Assembly (NCBI GenBank): GCA_902596355.1
Contig: CACJTS010000003.1
Coordinates: 1-64,000, forward strand
Source of the DNA: an uncultured Pelagibacteraceae bacterium
Lineage (GTDB): Bacteria; Pseudomonadota; Alphaproteobacteria; Pelagibacterales; Pelagibacteraceae
Direction of reading: 5' to 3'
DNA: 64,000 nt
Part shown: piece after piece, positions 20,016 to 29,726 of the stretch
Layout: every line of letters starts with the position of its first letter
Position numbering within the stretch: position 1 is the first letter of the stretch
The notes under the pieces: model-generated
Database searches by the model: none
The model's input: only the letters and a program-made list of their open reading frames with translations
Told to the model about the DNA's origin: nothing
Position numbers and translations under genes: made by a program

Positions 20016-20311
20016 TGGCTAGAGCAGTTTGGAAAGGACCCTTTGTAGAAGAAAGCTTAATGAAGAAAGTCGATAAGTATAAAGACGATCCAAAGAAAAT
20101 TCCTATTAAAACTTGGTCAAGAAAATCTACAATTTTACCTGATTTTGTAGGGGTAAGCTTCCAAATTTATAATGGGAAAAAATTTATACCAATAACAGTT
20201 TCAGAAGATATGGTTGGACATAAATTGGGTGAATTTGCACCAACAAGAACATTTTTTGGTCATACGCCAGCTGACAAGAAAGCTAAACCTGCAACAGCAG
20301 AAAAAAAATAA
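20015..20311 (+). CDS. rpsS: 30S ribosomal protein S19
   Basis: S19, 98 residues, in the 30S head contacting S13 and the A-site finger. It opens with [18 protein letters not shown] and has the conserved [25 protein letters not shown] and [17 protein letters not shown] short tail rich in Ala and Lys (about 88-98) follows the fold. One-base overlap with rplB and a 2-base gap to rplV. Confidence 0.98.
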   Translation: MARAVWKGPFVEESLMKKVDKYKDDPKKIPIKTWSRKSTILPDFVGVSFQIYNGKKFIPITVSEDMVGHKLGEFAPTRTFFGHTPADKKAKPATAEKK

Positions 20312-20313
20312 TT

Positions 20314-20712
20314 ATGGGTAAAAAAAAGAAAATTGATAAAACTAACGACAAAACAGTAAAGTCTGTTAACAACGGTATTAGATCAAGCGTAAGAAAGCTA
20401 AATCCAATACTAAAAAGTATTGTTGGCAAAAAAGTTGATGTTGCAATTAGAGATTTACAGTTTTCAGAAAAAAGAGTTACTAGAGATGTTAGAAAAACTA
20501 TTAGTTCAGCTGTAGCTAATGCTGAAAATAATTTTCAATACGATATTGATAAACTAATAGTTAAAGAAGCATATTGTGGAAAAAAAATAGTTATGAAAAG
20601 ATTTAGACCAAGAGCCAAAGGAAGAGCGGCACCAATATTAAAACCTTGGTCAACTGTCACAATAATTTTATCAGAAACAAAACAAATGGAGAAGCATGGG
20701 GCAAAAAGTTAA
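20314..20712 (+). CDS. rplV: 50S ribosomal protein L22
   Basis: L22, 132 residues, somewhat longer than the E. coli protein because of a Lys/Asn-rich N-terminal extension of about 20 residues. The tunnel-lining beta hairpin is [26 protein letters not shown]. In other bacteria this loop is a site of macrolide resistance; nothing here suggests alteration. The 3' end overlaps the start of rpsC by 17 bases in another frame. Confidence 0.97.
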   Translation: MGKKKKIDKTNDKTVKSVNNGIRSSVRKLNPILKSIVGKKVDVAIRDLQFSEKRVTRDVRKTISSAVANAENNFQYDIDKLIVKEAYCGKKIVMKRFRPRAKGRAAPILKPWSTVTIILSETKQMEKHGAKS

Positions 20713-21376
20713 TCCTGTAGGTTTTAGATTAGGTGTCAACAGAGGGTGGGACTCTGTATGGTATGCTAAGAAAAAAGATTTTGGAAATTATTTAATCGAA
20801 GATTTTAAAATCAGAGAATATATTAAAAAAAACGTAATAAATTCTGGTGTATCTAAGGTAATGATCGAAAGAACATCTAATAAGTGTTATGTTACAATTT
20901 ACACTTCTAGACCAGGATTTGTGATCGGAAAAAAAGGAAGTGATATTGATAAAATTAAAAACAATCTCTCAAAATTAACTACAAATGAGGTAAATCTAAA
21001 TATAAAAGAGGTAAAAAAACCTGAGACAAATGCTTATTTGGTAGCAGAAAATATTGCACAGCAACTTGTTAAAAGAATTTCTTATAGAAGAGCCATGAAA
21101 AGAGCAATGCAATCATGTATTAGATTAGGTGCTAAAGGAATTAAAGTTTCAGTTAGTGGAAGACTTGGTGGAAATGAAATAGCAAGAACAGAGTGGTTAA
21201 GAGATGGAAGTATTCCATCACACACTTTGAGAGCCGATATAGATTATGCAGAGGCAGAGGCTCTTACAACGTATGGAATTATTGGAATTAAAGTTTGGAT
21301 TTATAAAGGGGAAGTTTTTGCTAGAGAATTTAGTCAAGAAACTAACAAGGTAACACCTAAGGAAGGTAAACTATAA
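20696..21376 (+). CDS. rpsC: 30S ribosomal protein S3
   Basis: S3, 226 residues. It begins [13 protein letters not shown], has a type II KH domain around [17 protein letters not shown] (about residues 72-90), and the C-terminal domain with [22 protein letters not shown]3 shapes the mRNA entry channel. Its start lies 17 bases inside rplV; the good family match from residue 1 supports the overlap. One-base overlap with rplP at the other end. Confidence 0.98.
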   Translation: MGQKVNPVGFRLGVNRGWDSVWYAKKKDFGNYLIEDFKIREYIKKNVINSGVSKVMIERTSNKCYVTIYTSRPGFVIGKKGSDIDKIKNNLSKLTTNEVNLNIKEVKKPETNAYLVAENIAQQLVKRISYRRAMKRAMQSCIRLGAKGIKVSVSGRLGGNEIARTEWLRDGSIPSHTLRADIDYAEAEALTTYGIIGIKVWIYKGEVFAREFSQETNKVTPKEGKL

Positions 21377-21786
21377 TGCTTCAACCAGTAAGAACAAAGT
21401 GGAGAAAAGCGCATAAAGGCAGAATTCATGGTAATGCTACAAGAGCAAGCACTATTAACTATGGCGCTTATGCATTAAAAGCTTTACAGCCTGAAAGAGT
21501 TACTGGAAAGCAAATTGAGGCTGCTAGAGTAGCTTTAACAAGACACATGAAAAGACAAGGAAGAGTTTGGACAAGAATATTTCCAAATATACCAGTTTCT
21601 AAAAAACCGATAGAAGTTAGAATGGGTAAAGGAAAGGGTTCACCTGAATATTTCGCATGTAGAGTAAAACCAGGAAGAATATTATTTGAAGTTGATGGTG
21701 TTTCTGAACAAATTGCTAAAGAAGCATTATATAAAGCATCAGCAAAATTACCAATTAAGACTAAAACTATTAAGAGATTTGTATAA
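21376..21786 (+). CDS. rplP: 50S ribosomal protein L16
   Basis: L16, 136 residues, next to the A-site tRNA elbow. The family signatures are [15 protein letters not shown] (N-terminus), [21 protein letters not shown] and [24 protein letters not shown]. Length and ends are standard. It is joined to rpsC and rpmC by one-base TAATG overlaps. Confidence 0.98.
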   Translation: MLQPVRTKWRKAHKGRIHGNATRASTINYGAYALKALQPERVTGKQIEAARVALTRHMKRQGRVWTRIFPNIPVSKKPIEVRMGKGKGSPEYFACRVKPGRILFEVDGVSEQIAKEALYKASAKLPIKTKTIKRFV

Positions 21787-21977
21787 TGAAAAAACAAGAA
21801 ATTAAAAAATTATCAAAAGACGAAATTGTGAAGAACATTGATAAACTTAAAAAAGATCTTTTTAATTTTAGATTTCAAAAAATGAATTCGCAAGTAACAA
21901 ACCCATCTAAAATTGGGGAAACTAGAAAAACAATAGCAAGATTAAAAACAATTTTAAAAGGAAAAGTAAATGCCTAA
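21786..21977 (+). CDS. rpmC: 50S ribosomal protein L29
   Basis: L29, 63 residues, a two-helix protein near the tunnel exit. Typical segments are [38 protein letters not shown] and the [16 protein letters not shown] helix. It starts at the last base of the rplP stop and ends 8 bases into rpsQ. Confidence 0.95.
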   Translation: MKKQEIKKLSKDEIVKNIDKLKKDLFNFRFQKMNSQVTNPSKIGETRKTIARLKTILKGKVNA

Positions 21978-22206
21978 AAAAATACTTACAGGTGTAGTTA
22001 TAAGCGATAAACCAAATAAAACTATTACGGTTATGGTAGAACGTAAATATTCACATCCAGTTTTAAAAAAAGTAATTAGAGTTAGAAAAAACTATAACGC
22101 ACACGATGAAAATAATAAGTATAAAACTGGTGACAAAGTTTCAATTATAGAAAGTAAACCGTTTTCTAAAAACAAAAAATTTCAAGTTATGGAGAGTACA
22201 AAGTAA
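21970..22206 (+). CDS. rpsQ: 30S ribosomal protein S17
   Basis: S17, 78 residues, an OB-fold protein of the 30S body and a primary 16S binder. Visible pattern: [42 protein letters not shown] and [20 protein letters not shown]. The ATG lies 8 bases inside rpmC. The stop overlaps rplN by one base. Confidence 0.96.
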   Translation: MPKKILTGVVISDKPNKTITVMVERKYSHPVLKKVIRVRKNYNAHDENNKYKTGDKVSIIESKPFSKNKKFQVMESTK

Positions 22207-22574
22207 TGATTGGTGTTCAAACAGAATTGCAAGTAGCTGACAATACTGGTGCAAAAAAAATTGAGTGTATTAAAGTTCTAGGCGGATCAAAAAGAAGATA
22301 CGCTAGTATTGGTGATACCATTGTAATTGCAGTTAAAGAGGCGATACCTAAAGGAAAAGTCAAAAAAGGATCTGTTCATAAAGCAGTAGTTGTAAGAGTT
22401 AAAAAAGGAATACATAGAAACGATGGTTCTAAAGTAAGATTTGACAATAATGCGGCTGTATTAGTTGATGACAAAGGAGAGCCAGTAGGCACAAGGATTT
22501 TTGGTCCAGTTACAAGAGAATTAAGAAGCAGAGGTCAAATGAAAATTATTTCTTTGGCACCGGAGGTTTTATAA
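22206..22574 (+). CDS. rplN: 50S ribosomal protein L14
   Basis: L14, 122 residues, the standard length. It starts [27 protein letters not shown] and contains [20 protein letters not shown] and [27 protein letters not shown], the strongly conserved family core. L14 sits at the intersubunit face and, with L19, at the RsfS silencing site. One-base overlaps with rpsQ and rplX. Confidence 0.98.
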   Translation: MIGVQTELQVADNTGAKKIECIKVLGGSKRRYASIGDTIVIAVKEAIPKGKVKKGSVHKAVVVRVKKGIHRNDGSKVRFDNNAAVLVDDKGEPVGTRIFGPVTRELRSRGQMKIISLAPEVL

Positions 22575-22819
22575 TGATTAAAAAAGGTTTGAAAGTAAGA
22601 GTTTTAACTGGAAAAGATAAAAAAAAAGAAGGCGAAGTTATTGAAATTGATAGAGTTAATAACAGAGCTAAAGTTAAAGAGATAAACATGGTTAAAAAAC
22701 ACGTAAAAACAACAAAAGAGAAAAAAGGTGGAATTTTTCCAAAGGAAAGCTTTATCCATATTTCTAACTTAAAGCTAATTGATGAAAAAGCAGCTAAGAA
22801 AAAAGAGGCTAAAAAATAA
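22574..22819 (+). CDS. rplX: 50S ribosomal protein L24
   Basis: L24, 81 residues, shorter than the E. coli protein (104). The KOW motif ([23 protein letters not shown]) is near the N-terminus, followed by [28 protein letters not shown] and a lysine-rich tail. L24 starts 50S assembly. It overlaps both neighbours by one base. Confidence 0.95.
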   Translation: MIKKGLKVRVLTGKDKKKEGEVIEIDRVNNRAKVKEINMVKKHVKTTKEKKGGIFPKESFIHISNLKLIDEKAAKKKEAKK

Positions 22820-23373
22820 TGACACCAAGATTAAAAGAAATATTCAATAAAGAAATCCAGCCTGCATTAAAAGATCAGTTTGGTTTTAAAAATATTTATA
22901 TGGCCCCAAGAATTGAAAAAGTTGTTTTAAATATGGGTCTTGGCTTAGATGCTACAGATTCTAAGATTTTAAAATCATGCGAAGAGGATATGGCTAAAAT
23001 TACTGGACAAAAACCAGTAACAACAAAATTTAAAAAATCAGTTGCAAATTTCAAAACAAGAAAAGGATCAAATGCTGGTTTAAAATTAACATTAAGAAAA
23101 AATAGAATGTATGAATTCCTAGATAGACTAGTGAATATTGCATTACCAAGAATTAAAGATTTTAGAGGTTTATCACCAAAAGGCTTTGATAAATTTGGAA
23201 ATTATACATTTGGTATTAAAGAGCATATAATTTTTCCAGAAGTAAGCTTTGATAGAGCAGATAAAGTTAGAGGTTTAGATATAATAATAGTTATTAAAGC
23301 TATTAATAAAGAACATAGCTTTGCGTTACTGGAAAAAATGAATTTCCCATTTATTAAAAAAGGAGATAATTAA
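22819..23373 (+). CDS. rplE: 50S ribosomal protein L5
   Basis: L5, 184 residues; it binds 5S rRNA and contacts the P-site tRNA and S13. Conserved parts are APRIEKVVLNMGLG, ITGQKPVTTKFKKSVANFKTRKG and RGLSPKGFDKFGNYTFGIKEHIIFPEV. Standard length. A strong AAGGAG ribosome site for the next gene, rpsN, lies in its last codons. Confidence 0.98.
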   Translation: MTPRLKEIFNKEIQPALKDQFGFKNIYMAPRIEKVVLNMGLGLDATDSKILKSCEEDMAKITGQKPVTTKFKKSVANFKTRKGSNAGLKLTLRKNRMYEFLDRLVNIALPRIKDFRGLSPKGFDKFGNYTFGIKEHIIFPEVSFDRADKVRGLDIIIVIKAINKEHSFALLEKMNFPFIKKGDN

Positions 23374-23375
23374 AC

Positions 23376-23681
23376 ATGGCAAAGTTAAGCGCTGTTAATA
23401 AAAATAAAAAAAGAATTAAGCTTTCAGATAGGCTTTACAAGAAAAGACAAGCATTAAAGAAGATTGTAATGGATAAAAAGATTCCATTAGAAGAAAGATT
23501 TAAAGCGCAACAAAAATTATCTAAACTACCAAGAAACTCGGCCAAAACAAGAGTTATGAATAGATGCGAGATTACTGGAAGACCCCATGGAGTTTACAGA
23601 AAATTAAAGATTTCAAGAATTGCATTAAGACAATTAGGATTACAAGGAAAGATACCTGGCTTAGTTAAATCTAGCTGGTAG
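23376..23681 (+). CDS. rpsN: 30S ribosomal protein S14
   Basis: S14, 101 residues, the long zinc-independent form: the paired CxxC motifs of the short form are absent. The C-terminal signature reads RNSAKTRVMNRCEITGRPHGVYRKLKISR and the protein ends GLVKSSW. It is preceded by AAAGGAG 10 bases before the ATG, one of the clearest ribosome sites in the window. rpsH follows after 11 bases. Confidence 0.98.
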   Translation: MAKLSAVNKNKKRIKLSDRLYKKRQALKKIVMDKKIPLEERFKAQQKLSKLPRNSAKTRVMNRCEITGRPHGVYRKLKISRIALRQLGLQGKIPGLVKSSW

Positions 23682-23692
23682 AAAGGAAAATT

Positions 23693-24088
23693 ATGAGTTT
23701 AAGTGACCCAATAGGAGATATGATTGCAAGAGTGAAGAATGCTCAAGCTAGAAATCATAAAAAAGTAGAATTACCTTCATCTAATTTTAAAACTAAAATT
23801 GCAGATATACTTAAAAATGAAGGTTTTATTAAAGATTTTAAAGTAAGTTCAGAGGAAAAGAAACCAATACTGTCATTAGAACTTAAGTACCATTCAGGTA
23901 ATCCAGTAATTAGTGCTTTTGAAAGAGTATCGAAACCTGGGAGAAGAATTTTTTCATCTGCCGATAGCTTACCTAAAATAAATAATGGTTTAGGAATTGC
24001 TATTGTTTCAACTCCAAAAGGAGTAATGACTGATATAGACGCTAGAAAACAAAAAGTTGGTGGCGAAATAATTTGTAAGGTATTTTAA
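23693..24088 (+). CDS. rpsH: 30S ribosomal protein S8
   Basis: S8, 131 residues, a central-domain 16S binder. It opens SLSDPIGDMIARVKNAQARNHKKVELPSSNFK and ends with LGIAIVSTPKGVMTDIDARKQKVGGEIICKVF, the hallmark C-terminal motif. In E. coli S8 represses the spc operon at the rplE start; no comparable structure was sought in detail here. AAAGGA precedes the start. One-base overlap with rplF. Confidence 0.98.
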   Translation: MSLSDPIGDMIARVKNAQARNHKKVELPSSNFKTKIADILKNEGFIKDFKVSSEEKKPILSLELKYHSGNPVISAFERVSKPGRRIFSSADSLPKINNGLGIAIVSTPKGVMTDIDARKQKVGGEIICKVF

Positions 24089-24627
24089 TGTCTAAAATAG
24101 GTAAAATAAATATATCGATCCCTGAAAAAGTAAAAGTTGCTTTAGCTGGAAATATTATAAATATAGAAGGACCTCTAGGGAAAAAATCAATCAATGTTGA
24201 TCTAGATATGTTTAATTTAGATATTATTGAAGGAAAAGAAATTTCTATTAAACCAAAAAAAGTAGATCAAAACTCAAAAAGACTTTGGGGCATGAATAGA
24301 AGTATAATCAATAATGCAGTCATTGGATCCAGCACAGGATATGAAAAAACTTTAGAATTAGTTGGTGTTGGTTATAGAGCCGCCTTAAAAGGAAATCAGT
24401 TAAATTTACAATTGGGTTATAGTCATGACATTAATTTTGATATTCCAGAAGGAATTAAAATTGCAGTTGAAAAACAAACAACATTAAAAATCACAGGATC
24501 TGATAAGCAGCTAGTTGGAGAAGTTGCGTCTAAAATTAAAACATTAAGAAAAATCGAACCTTATAAAGGCAAAGGTGTTCGAGAAAAAGGTCAATATGTC
24601 CTCAAAAAAGAAGGAAAGAAAAAGTAA
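24088..24627 (+). CDS. rplF: 50S ribosomal protein L6
   Basis: L6, 179 residues, two tandem alpha/beta domains near the factor-binding site. The C-terminal signature [23 protein letters not shown] is complete, and the first domain shows [24 protein letters not shown]. Standard length. It overlaps rpsH and rplR by one base each. Confidence 0.98.
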   Translation: MSKIGKINISIPEKVKVALAGNIINIEGPLGKKSINVDLDMFNLDIIEGKEISIKPKKVDQNSKRLWGMNRSIINNAVIGSSTGYEKTLELVGVGYRAALKGNQLNLQLGYSHDINFDIPEGIKIAVEKQTTLKITGSDKQLVGEVASKIKTLRKIEPYKGKGVREKGQYVLKKEGKKK

Positions 24628-24983
24628 TGAAACTAAACACTAGTATCAGAAAAAGATTTAGAGTTAGCAATAAAGTTAAAAGAGTTGCATCAAAAGATAG
24701 ATTTAGATTAAGTATTTCTAGATCATCAAAAAATATTTCAGCCCAAATAATTGATGATACAAAAAATGTAACTTTGTTATCAGCTTCATCTATAGAAAAA
24801 GATCTAAGATCAGGTGATAAAGTTAATAAAACTGAACTTTCAAAATTGGTTGCTCTAAAATTAGCTAAAAAAGCTCAAGAGAAAAAAATTACAAAAATCT
24901 ATTTTGACAGAGGTTCATATAAATATCATGGTAGAATAAAAGTTTTTGCAGAAACTTTAAGAGAAAATGGGATGGAATTTTAA
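24627..24983 (+). CDS. rplR: 50S ribosomal protein L18
   Basis: L18, 118 residues, a 5S rRNA binder of the central protuberance. The family pattern is [29 protein letters not shown] and the C-terminal [26 protein letters not shown]. The basic N-terminus contacts 5S rRNA. One-base overlap with rplF and a 2-base gap to rpsE. Confidence 0.98.
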   Translation: MKLNTSIRKRFRVSNKVKRVASKDRFRLSISRSSKNISAQIIDDTKNVTLLSASSIEKDLRSGDKVNKTELSKLVALKLAKKAQEKKITKIYFDRGSYKYHGRIKVFAETLRENGMEF

Positions 24984-24985
24984 TT

Positions 24986-25501
24986 ATGGAAAATTTTAAA
25001 GATAAAAAAACAGACGATATATTAGAAAAATTAGTTCACATTAATCGTATTACAAAAGTTGTTAAGGGTGGAAGAAGATTTGGTTTTTCAGCCCTTGTTG
25101 TAGTTGGGAACCAAGCAGGTAAAATTGGTATAGCTCACGCAAAAGCTAAACAAGTTCCTGATGCAATCAAAAAAGCAAATGAGATGGCAAGAAGAAAACT
25201 CACCCACATACCTTTAAGAGAAGGTAGAACTATTCATCATGATGTTAAGGCTAAAGATGGGTCTGGTAGAATAGTTTTAAGAGCAGCATCTAAAGGAACA
25301 GGTATTATTGCTGGAGGTCCAGTTAGAGCTGTATGTGAAGTTTTGGGTGTTAAAGATATTGTTGCTAAATCAATGGGTACTTCTAATGCTCATAATGTTA
25401 TTAGAGCAACAATGAAAGCATTAATGAAGCAAAATTCCCCAAAACAAATATCAGCAATTAGGAATAAAAAAATTTCTGAAATAGTAGAAAAAAGAGGATG
25501 A
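24986..25501 (+). CDS. rpsE: 30S ribosomal protein S5
   Basis: S5, 171 residues. The dsRBD-like N-terminal domain reads LVHINRITKVVKGGRRFGFSALVVVGNQAGKIGIAHAKAKQVPDAI; the C-terminal domain has GTGIIAGGPVRAVCEVLGVKDIVAKSMGTSNAHNV. S5 helps decoding accuracy and mRNA unwinding. Its TGA overlaps the next ATG (ATGA), and that next gene is rplO, with no rpmD (L30) between. Confidence 0.98.
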   Translation: MENFKDKKTDDILEKLVHINRITKVVKGGRRFGFSALVVVGNQAGKIGIAHAKAKQVPDAIKKANEMARRKLTHIPLREGRTIHHDVKAKDGSGRIVLRAASKGTGIIAGGPVRAVCEVLGVKDIVAKSMGTSNAHNVIRATMKALMKQNSPKQISAIRNKKISEIVEKRG

Positions 25502-25953
25502 TGATTACTTTAAACAATAGAGAAAAAATTAATAAATCTAAAATAAGAGTAGGGAGAGGAATTGGTACTGGTAAAGGGAAAACATCTGGTCGAGGAGTTA
25601 AAGGACAAAAATCTAGATCAGGTGTAGCTATAAAAAGTTTTGAAGGTGGTCAAATGCCATTATACAGAAGGCTTCCAAAAAGAGGGTTTAATCCCATAAC
25701 AAATGAAAGTATTGCAATTTTAAATTTAGATAAAATTCAATCATACATAGATAAAAAAAATATTAATCCAAACGAAGTTCTAAATTCAGAGTTATTAAAA
25801 AAACTTAAACTAATAAATAAAAATTCAAAAAAATTAAAAATTTTAGGATCTGGTGAACTAAAAGATAAAATTAATATTGAAGCTGACCTAGCCTCTAAAT
25901 CAGCAATAGAAAAACTAGAAAAAATTGGTGGATCTATTCAATTAAAAAAATAG
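25498..25953 (+). CDS. rplO: 50S ribosomal protein L15
   Basis: L15, 151 residues. The Gly/Arg/Lys-rich N-terminal extension GRGIGTGKGKTSGRGVKGQKSRSG threads into 23S rRNA and is followed by GGQMPLYRRLPKRGFNP. Two adjacent ATGs (25498 and 25501) are possible starts; the first gives a 4-base ATGA overlap with rpsE. secY begins 9 bases after the stop. Confidence 0.97.
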   Translation: MMITLNNREKINKSKIRVGRGIGTGKGKTSGRGVKGQKSRSGVAIKSFEGGQMPLYRRLPKRGFNPITNESIAILNLDKIQSYIDKKNINPNEVLNSELLKKLKLINKNSKKLKILGSGELKDKINIEADLASKSAIEKLEKIGGSIQLKK

Positions 25954-25962
25954 TTTGTTTAT

Positions 25963-27243
25963 ATGAGTGCATCATCATCTACAAATGATCTAAAAAATAG
26001 AATTATATTCACTATTTTAATCCTAGCTGTTTATAGATTTGGAACTTTTGTTCCTTTACCTGGTATAGATCCAGAGCAATTGAAAATAATGATGGAAGGT
26101 AATCAAAAAGGGTTACTTGGTATGTTTAATGTTTTTGCAGGAGGCGCAGTAAGTAGAATGGCTATATTTGCTTTAGGTATAATGCCTTACATTTCATCTG
26201 CAATTATAGTTCAACTTTTAACAGGTGTTTCTGATTATTTTAAAAATTTAAAGGCACAGGGTGAAATAGGAAGAGCTAAAATTACACAAATCACAAGGTA
26301 TGGTACAGTCTTGCTTGCAACAGTCCAGGGATATGGATTATCCGTTGGTCTTGAGTCCTCGGCAGATTTAGTAATTAATCCAGGAGCATTTTTTAAGATA
26401 ACTACGGTCACAACTATAGTTGCTGGAACAATATTTTTAATGTGGTTAGGAGAACAAATTACACAAAGAGGTATTGGTAATGGAATATCTTTAATAATTT
26501 TTGCAGGTATTGTTGCTGAAATCCCTAGAGCCTTGGTTACAACTTTTGAATTAGGAAGAACAGGTGCTGTTTCAACATTTATGATCTTAGCAATATTTGT
26601 TTTATTAATATTAACAATCCTATTTGTAGTTTTTATGGAAAGAGCGTTAAGAAAAATTCTTATAAATTATCCTAAAAGACAAATGGGAAATAAAATGTAT
26701 GGTGGAGAGTCATCACATTTGCCTCTAAAAATTAATCAAGCTGGCGTAATTCCAGCTATTTTTGCTTCAGCTCTATTATTATTGCCAGTAACATTTTCAA
26801 ATTTCTCATTCTCTAACAATGAAACATTTTTAAATTTGAGCTCATATTTTACTCAAGGACAACCTCTTTATATGTTGCTTTATGCGTCTGGAATTATATT
26901 TTTTACATTTTTTTATACCTCTATAACTTTTAACCCGAGTGAAACAGCTGAGAATCTTAGAAAATATGGTGGATTTGTACCTGGTATAAGACCTGGTGAA
27001 AGTACAGCAATGTATATTGAAAATATTTCAACAAAACTAACTACTATCGGAGCTATCTATCTTACCTTAGTCTGTTTGATGCCAGAATTTTTAATTGCAA
27101 ATTATCCAATACCTTTTTATTTGGGTGGTGCATCTATATTAATCGTCGTTGTAGTAGCTATCGATACTGTAACGCAAATACAAACAAGATTGATGAGCTC
27201 ACAATACGAACAACTAATTAAAAAAACTAAATTTGGTAGGTAA
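25963..27243 (+). CDS. secY: Protein translocase subunit SecY
   Basis: SecY, 426 residues, with the ten membrane spans expected of the channel. Visible features are the start of TM1 (RIIFTILILAVYRFGTFVPLPGID), the plug-region GGAVSRMAIFALGIMPYISSAIIVQLL, the cytoplasmic loop KRQMGNKMYGGESSHLPLKINQAGVIPAIF, and the C-terminal end in EQLIKKTKF. It forms SecYEG with the SecE of this window. adk starts with the base after its stop. Confidence 0.98.
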   Translation: MSASSSTNDLKNRIIFTILILAVYRFGTFVPLPGIDPEQLKIMMEGNQKGLLGMFNVFAGGAVSRMAIFALGIMPYISSAIIVQLLTGVSDYFKNLKAQGEIGRAKITQITRYGTVLLATVQGYGLSVGLESSADLVINPGAFFKITTVTTIVAGTIFLMWLGEQITQRGIGNGISLIIFAGIVAEIPRALVTTFELGRTGAVSTFMILAIFVLLILTILFVVFMERALRKILINYPKRQMGNKMYGGESSHLPLKINQAGVIPAIFASALLLLPVTFSNFSFSNNETFLNLSSYFTQGQPLYMLLYASGIIFFTFFYTSITFNPSETAENLRKYGGFVPGIRPGESTAMYIENISTKLTTIGAIYLTLVCLMPEFLIANYPIPFYLGGASILIVVVVAIDTVTQIQTRLMSSQYEQLIKKTKFGR

Positions 27244-27807
27244 GTGAACATAATTTTATTTGGACCACCTGGTGCTGGAAAGGGTACTCAGTCTAAATAT
27301 TTAGTAAATAAATTAAAGGCTTATCAAATTTCAACTGGCGATCTTCTAAGAGAAGAAATTAATAGAAATTCAGATATTGGTAAAGCTATCATCAATGATA
27401 TGACTGATGGAAAATTTATTAGCGATGATATTGTCAATAAACTTATTGAAAACTTAGTATCTGATCCTCAAAAAAAAAACAAATTAATCTTCGATGGATA
27501 CCCTCGATCATTAAGTCAAGCTAAAAACTTAGAAGAATTATTAAAAAATTCAAATCAAAGCATAGATTTAATTTTATTTCTTAACGTAGACAAAGAAACA
27601 ATACTTAAAAGACTTGAGAAGAGAAAAATTATAGAAAATAGGTCTGATGATAACACGGATACTATAGTCAGAAGGTATGAAAAATATATGGAAACAACTC
27701 AACCGGTTCTAAATTTCTACTCTGAGAATCCAAATTTTAAGGAGATTGATGGAGGCTTAGAAATTGAAGAAATAACAAGGAAAATAGACACTTTTATCAA
27801 TGTATAA
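27244..27807 (+). CDS. adk: Adenylate kinase (short-LID form)
   Basis: Adenylate kinase, 187 residues, interconverting ATP + AMP and 2 ADP. P-loop GPPGAGKGTQ (7-16), AMP-binding STGDLLREE, and FDGYPRSLSQAKNL are present. It is shorter than the ~214-residue E. coli enzyme because the LID segment after KRLEKRK is brief and has no Cys zinc site. It starts with GTG directly after the secY stop; no in-frame ATG lies nearby. The secY-adk pairing is typical, and it closes the spc operon. Confidence 0.96.
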   Translation: MNIILFGPPGAGKGTQSKYLVNKLKAYQISTGDLLREEINRNSDIGKAIINDMTDGKFISDDIVNKLIENLVSDPQKKNKLIFDGYPRSLSQAKNLEELLKNSNQSIDLILFLNVDKETILKRLEKRKIIENRSDDNTDTIVRRYEKYMETTQPVLNFYSENPNFKEIDGGLEIEEITRKIDTFINV

Positions 27808-27811
27808 GACG

Positions 27812-27839
27812 TTGACTTTGATTAATCTTCTTATATAAA
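27812..27839 (+). promoter_or_regulatory. Candidate promoter of the alpha operon (rpsM-rpsK-rpoA-rplQ)
   Basis: TTGACT (27812-27817), 16 bases, then TATAAA (27834-27839) in the 55-base gap after adk, followed by GGCAC. The same -35/16/TATAAA geometry occurs before tRNA-Tyr. The leader would be only about 17 bases, and no Shine-Dalgarno motif precedes the rpsM ATG. Confidence 0.55.
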
Positions 27840-27862
27840 AGGCACAATTTATCACAAAAACT

Positions 27863-28246
27863 ATGGCTCGTATCGCAGGTATAAACATTCCACAGAATAA
27901 ACTTGTTCACATAGGTTTAACTTATATTTATGGAATTGGTGATAAATTCTCTCAGCAAATTTGTTCATCTTTAGAAATTCCAAGAGCTAAAAGAGTAAAT
28001 GAATTAACAGACGAAGAAATTTTAAAAATTAGAGAGTACATCGATCAAAACTTTAAAGTTGAAGGTGATTTAAGAAGAGATTATTCACTAAGTATTAAAA
28101 GATTAATTGATCTAGCTTGTTACAGAGGAACAAGACATAGAAAAAAATTACCTGTTAGAGGGCAAAGAACTAGATGTAACGCAAGGACAAGAAAAGGAAA
28201 AGCAATCGCTATTGCTGGAAAAAAATTAACACCAACTAAAAAATAG
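27863..28246 (+). CDS. rpsM: 30S ribosomal protein S13
   Basis: S13, 127 residues, in the 30S head bridging to L5. It opens [25 protein letters not shown] and has [27 protein letters not shown] near the C-terminus; both are hallmark segments. No rpmJ (L36) lies between adk and this gene. It is the first gene of a separate transcription unit with its own promoter candidate. A 2-base gap precedes rpsK. Confidence 0.98.
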   Translation: MARIAGINIPQNKLVHIGLTYIYGIGDKFSQQICSSLEIPRAKRVNELTDEEILKIREYIDQNFKVEGDLRRDYSLSIKRLIDLACYRGTRHRKKLPVRGQRTRCNARTRKGKAIAIAGKKLTPTKK

Positions 28247-28248
28247 TT

Positions 28249-28698
28249 ATGGCTAAAACTGATAAGGTAGAGAATAAAGATCAGAAGGTAGAAAAGTCTA
28301 CTAAGAAGAGTGTAAAAAGTTCTTACTCAAAAAAGAAGAAAGTTAAAAAAAATATTTTAAATGGAATTGCTTATGTACAATCAACATTTAACAATACTAT
28401 CATTTCTATTGCTGATACAAATGGAAATGTAATTTCATGGGCATCTGCTGGACAAAAAGGTTTTAAGGGATCAAGAAAATCAACTCCTTACGCTGCACAG
28501 ATTGCAGCAGACTCTGCGGCTTCTAAAGCACTTGAGTATGGAATGAAAACATTATCTGTTGAGGTTAAAGGACCTGGATCTGGAAGAGAAACTGCTTTAA
28601 GAGCATTACAAGCTAGAGGATTTAAGATCTTGTCAATCAAAGATACTACGCCTATGCCTCACAATGGAACTAGACCACCAAAGAAAAGGAGAGTTTAA
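28249..28698 (+). CDS. rpsK: 30S ribosomal protein S11
   Basis: S11, 149 residues, about 20 longer than the E. coli protein owing to a Lys/Ser/Glu-rich N-terminal extension (residues 1-34). The fold itself is standard: [43 protein letters not shown] and the C-terminal [16 protein letters not shown]. It lines the mRNA exit platform. One-base overlap with rpoA. Confidence 0.97.
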   Translation: MAKTDKVENKDQKVEKSTKKSVKSSYSKKKKVKKNILNGIAYVQSTFNNTIISIADTNGNVISWASAGQKGFKGSRKSTPYAAQIAADSAASKALEYGMKTLSVEVKGPGSGRETALRALQARGFKILSIKDTTPMPHNGTRPPKKRRV

Positions 28699-29726
28699 TG
28701 GAAGTCGAAAATGTTAATGTAAAAAATTGGAAGTCATTAATTAAACCATCTAAATTAGATGTTCAAATAAGTGATGACTTAACACATGCAAAAATTGTAG
28801 CTGAGCCTTTAGAAAAAGGTTATGGTTTAACTTTAGGAAATTCTTTAAGAAGAATTTTATTATCATCAATAAGAGGTGCTGCTGTAACATCAATTCAAAT
28901 TGATGGTGTTTTACATGAATTCACCTCTATAAAAGGTGTTAGAGAAGATGTGACTGATATTGTTTTAAACGTAAAATCTTTAGCATTAAAAAGTAATTCT
29001 GAAGGTACAAAAAAATTAATTTTAGATGCAAAAGGTCCTGGAGAAATTAAAGCTTCTGATATAGCTCCAGTTACAGATGTTGAAATTCTAAATCCTGACT
29101 TAGTTATTTGTAATTTAGATGAAAATACTACTTTTCATATGGAGATGAATGTTAATACGGGTAAAGGATATGTTCCTGCAGAGCTAAATAAACCTGAAGA
29201 GCCACCATTAGGCCTTATAGCTATAGACTCACTTTATAGCCCAGTTAAAAAAGTTTCATATTCAGTAAGTACCGCTAGAGAAGGTAAAGCATTAGATTAT
29301 GATAAATTAATTATGGAAGTTGAAACTAATGGATCAATTTCTGCTGAAGATGCTGTAGCTTATTCAGCTAGAATTTTCCAAGATCAGCTTAAAATGTTTG
29401 TAAACTTTGATGAGCCAGTTGAAGCTCCTGTAAAAGAAGTTTCTACTGAACCTGAATTTAACAAAAACTTACTAAGAAAAGTAGATGAGTTAGAGTTATC
29501 AGTTAGATCAATGAACTGCTTAAAAAATGATAATATTATTTATATCGGTGACCTAGTTCAAAAATCTGAAGGTGAAATGTTGAGAACACCTAATTTTGGA
29601 AGAAAATCATTAAATGAAATTAAAGAAGTTTTAACAGGTATGTCTCTATATTTAGGAATGGAAATTCCTAACTGGCCACCAGACAACATTGCAGAAATGT
29701 CTAAGAAATTGGAGGAAGCAATTTAA
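28698..29726 (+). CDS. rpoA: DNA-directed RNA polymerase subunit alpha
   Basis: RpoA, 342 residues. The assembly domain (about 1-240) has the signature [31 protein letters not shown] and the second half [19 protein letters not shown]. The C-terminal domain (about 265-330) that binds UP elements and activators has [46 protein letters not shown]. rpsD, often just upstream in other bacteria, is absent. One-base overlaps with rpsK and rplQ. Confidence 0.99.
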   Translation: MEVENVNVKNWKSLIKPSKLDVQISDDLTHAKIVAEPLEKGYGLTLGNSLRRILLSSIRGAAVTSIQIDGVLHEFTSIKGVREDVTDIVLNVKSLALKSNSEGTKKLILDAKGPGEIKASDIAPVTDVEILNPDLVICNLDENTTFHMEMNVNTGKGYVPAELNKPEEPPLGLIAIDSLYSPVKKVSYSVSTAREGKALDYDKLIMEVETNGSISAEDAVAYSARIFQDQLKMFVNFDEPVEAPVKEVSTEPEFNKNLLRKVDELELSVRSMNCLKNDNIIYIGDLVQKSEGEMLRTPNFGRKSLNEIKEVLTGMSLYLGMEIPNWPPDNIAEMSKKLEEAI

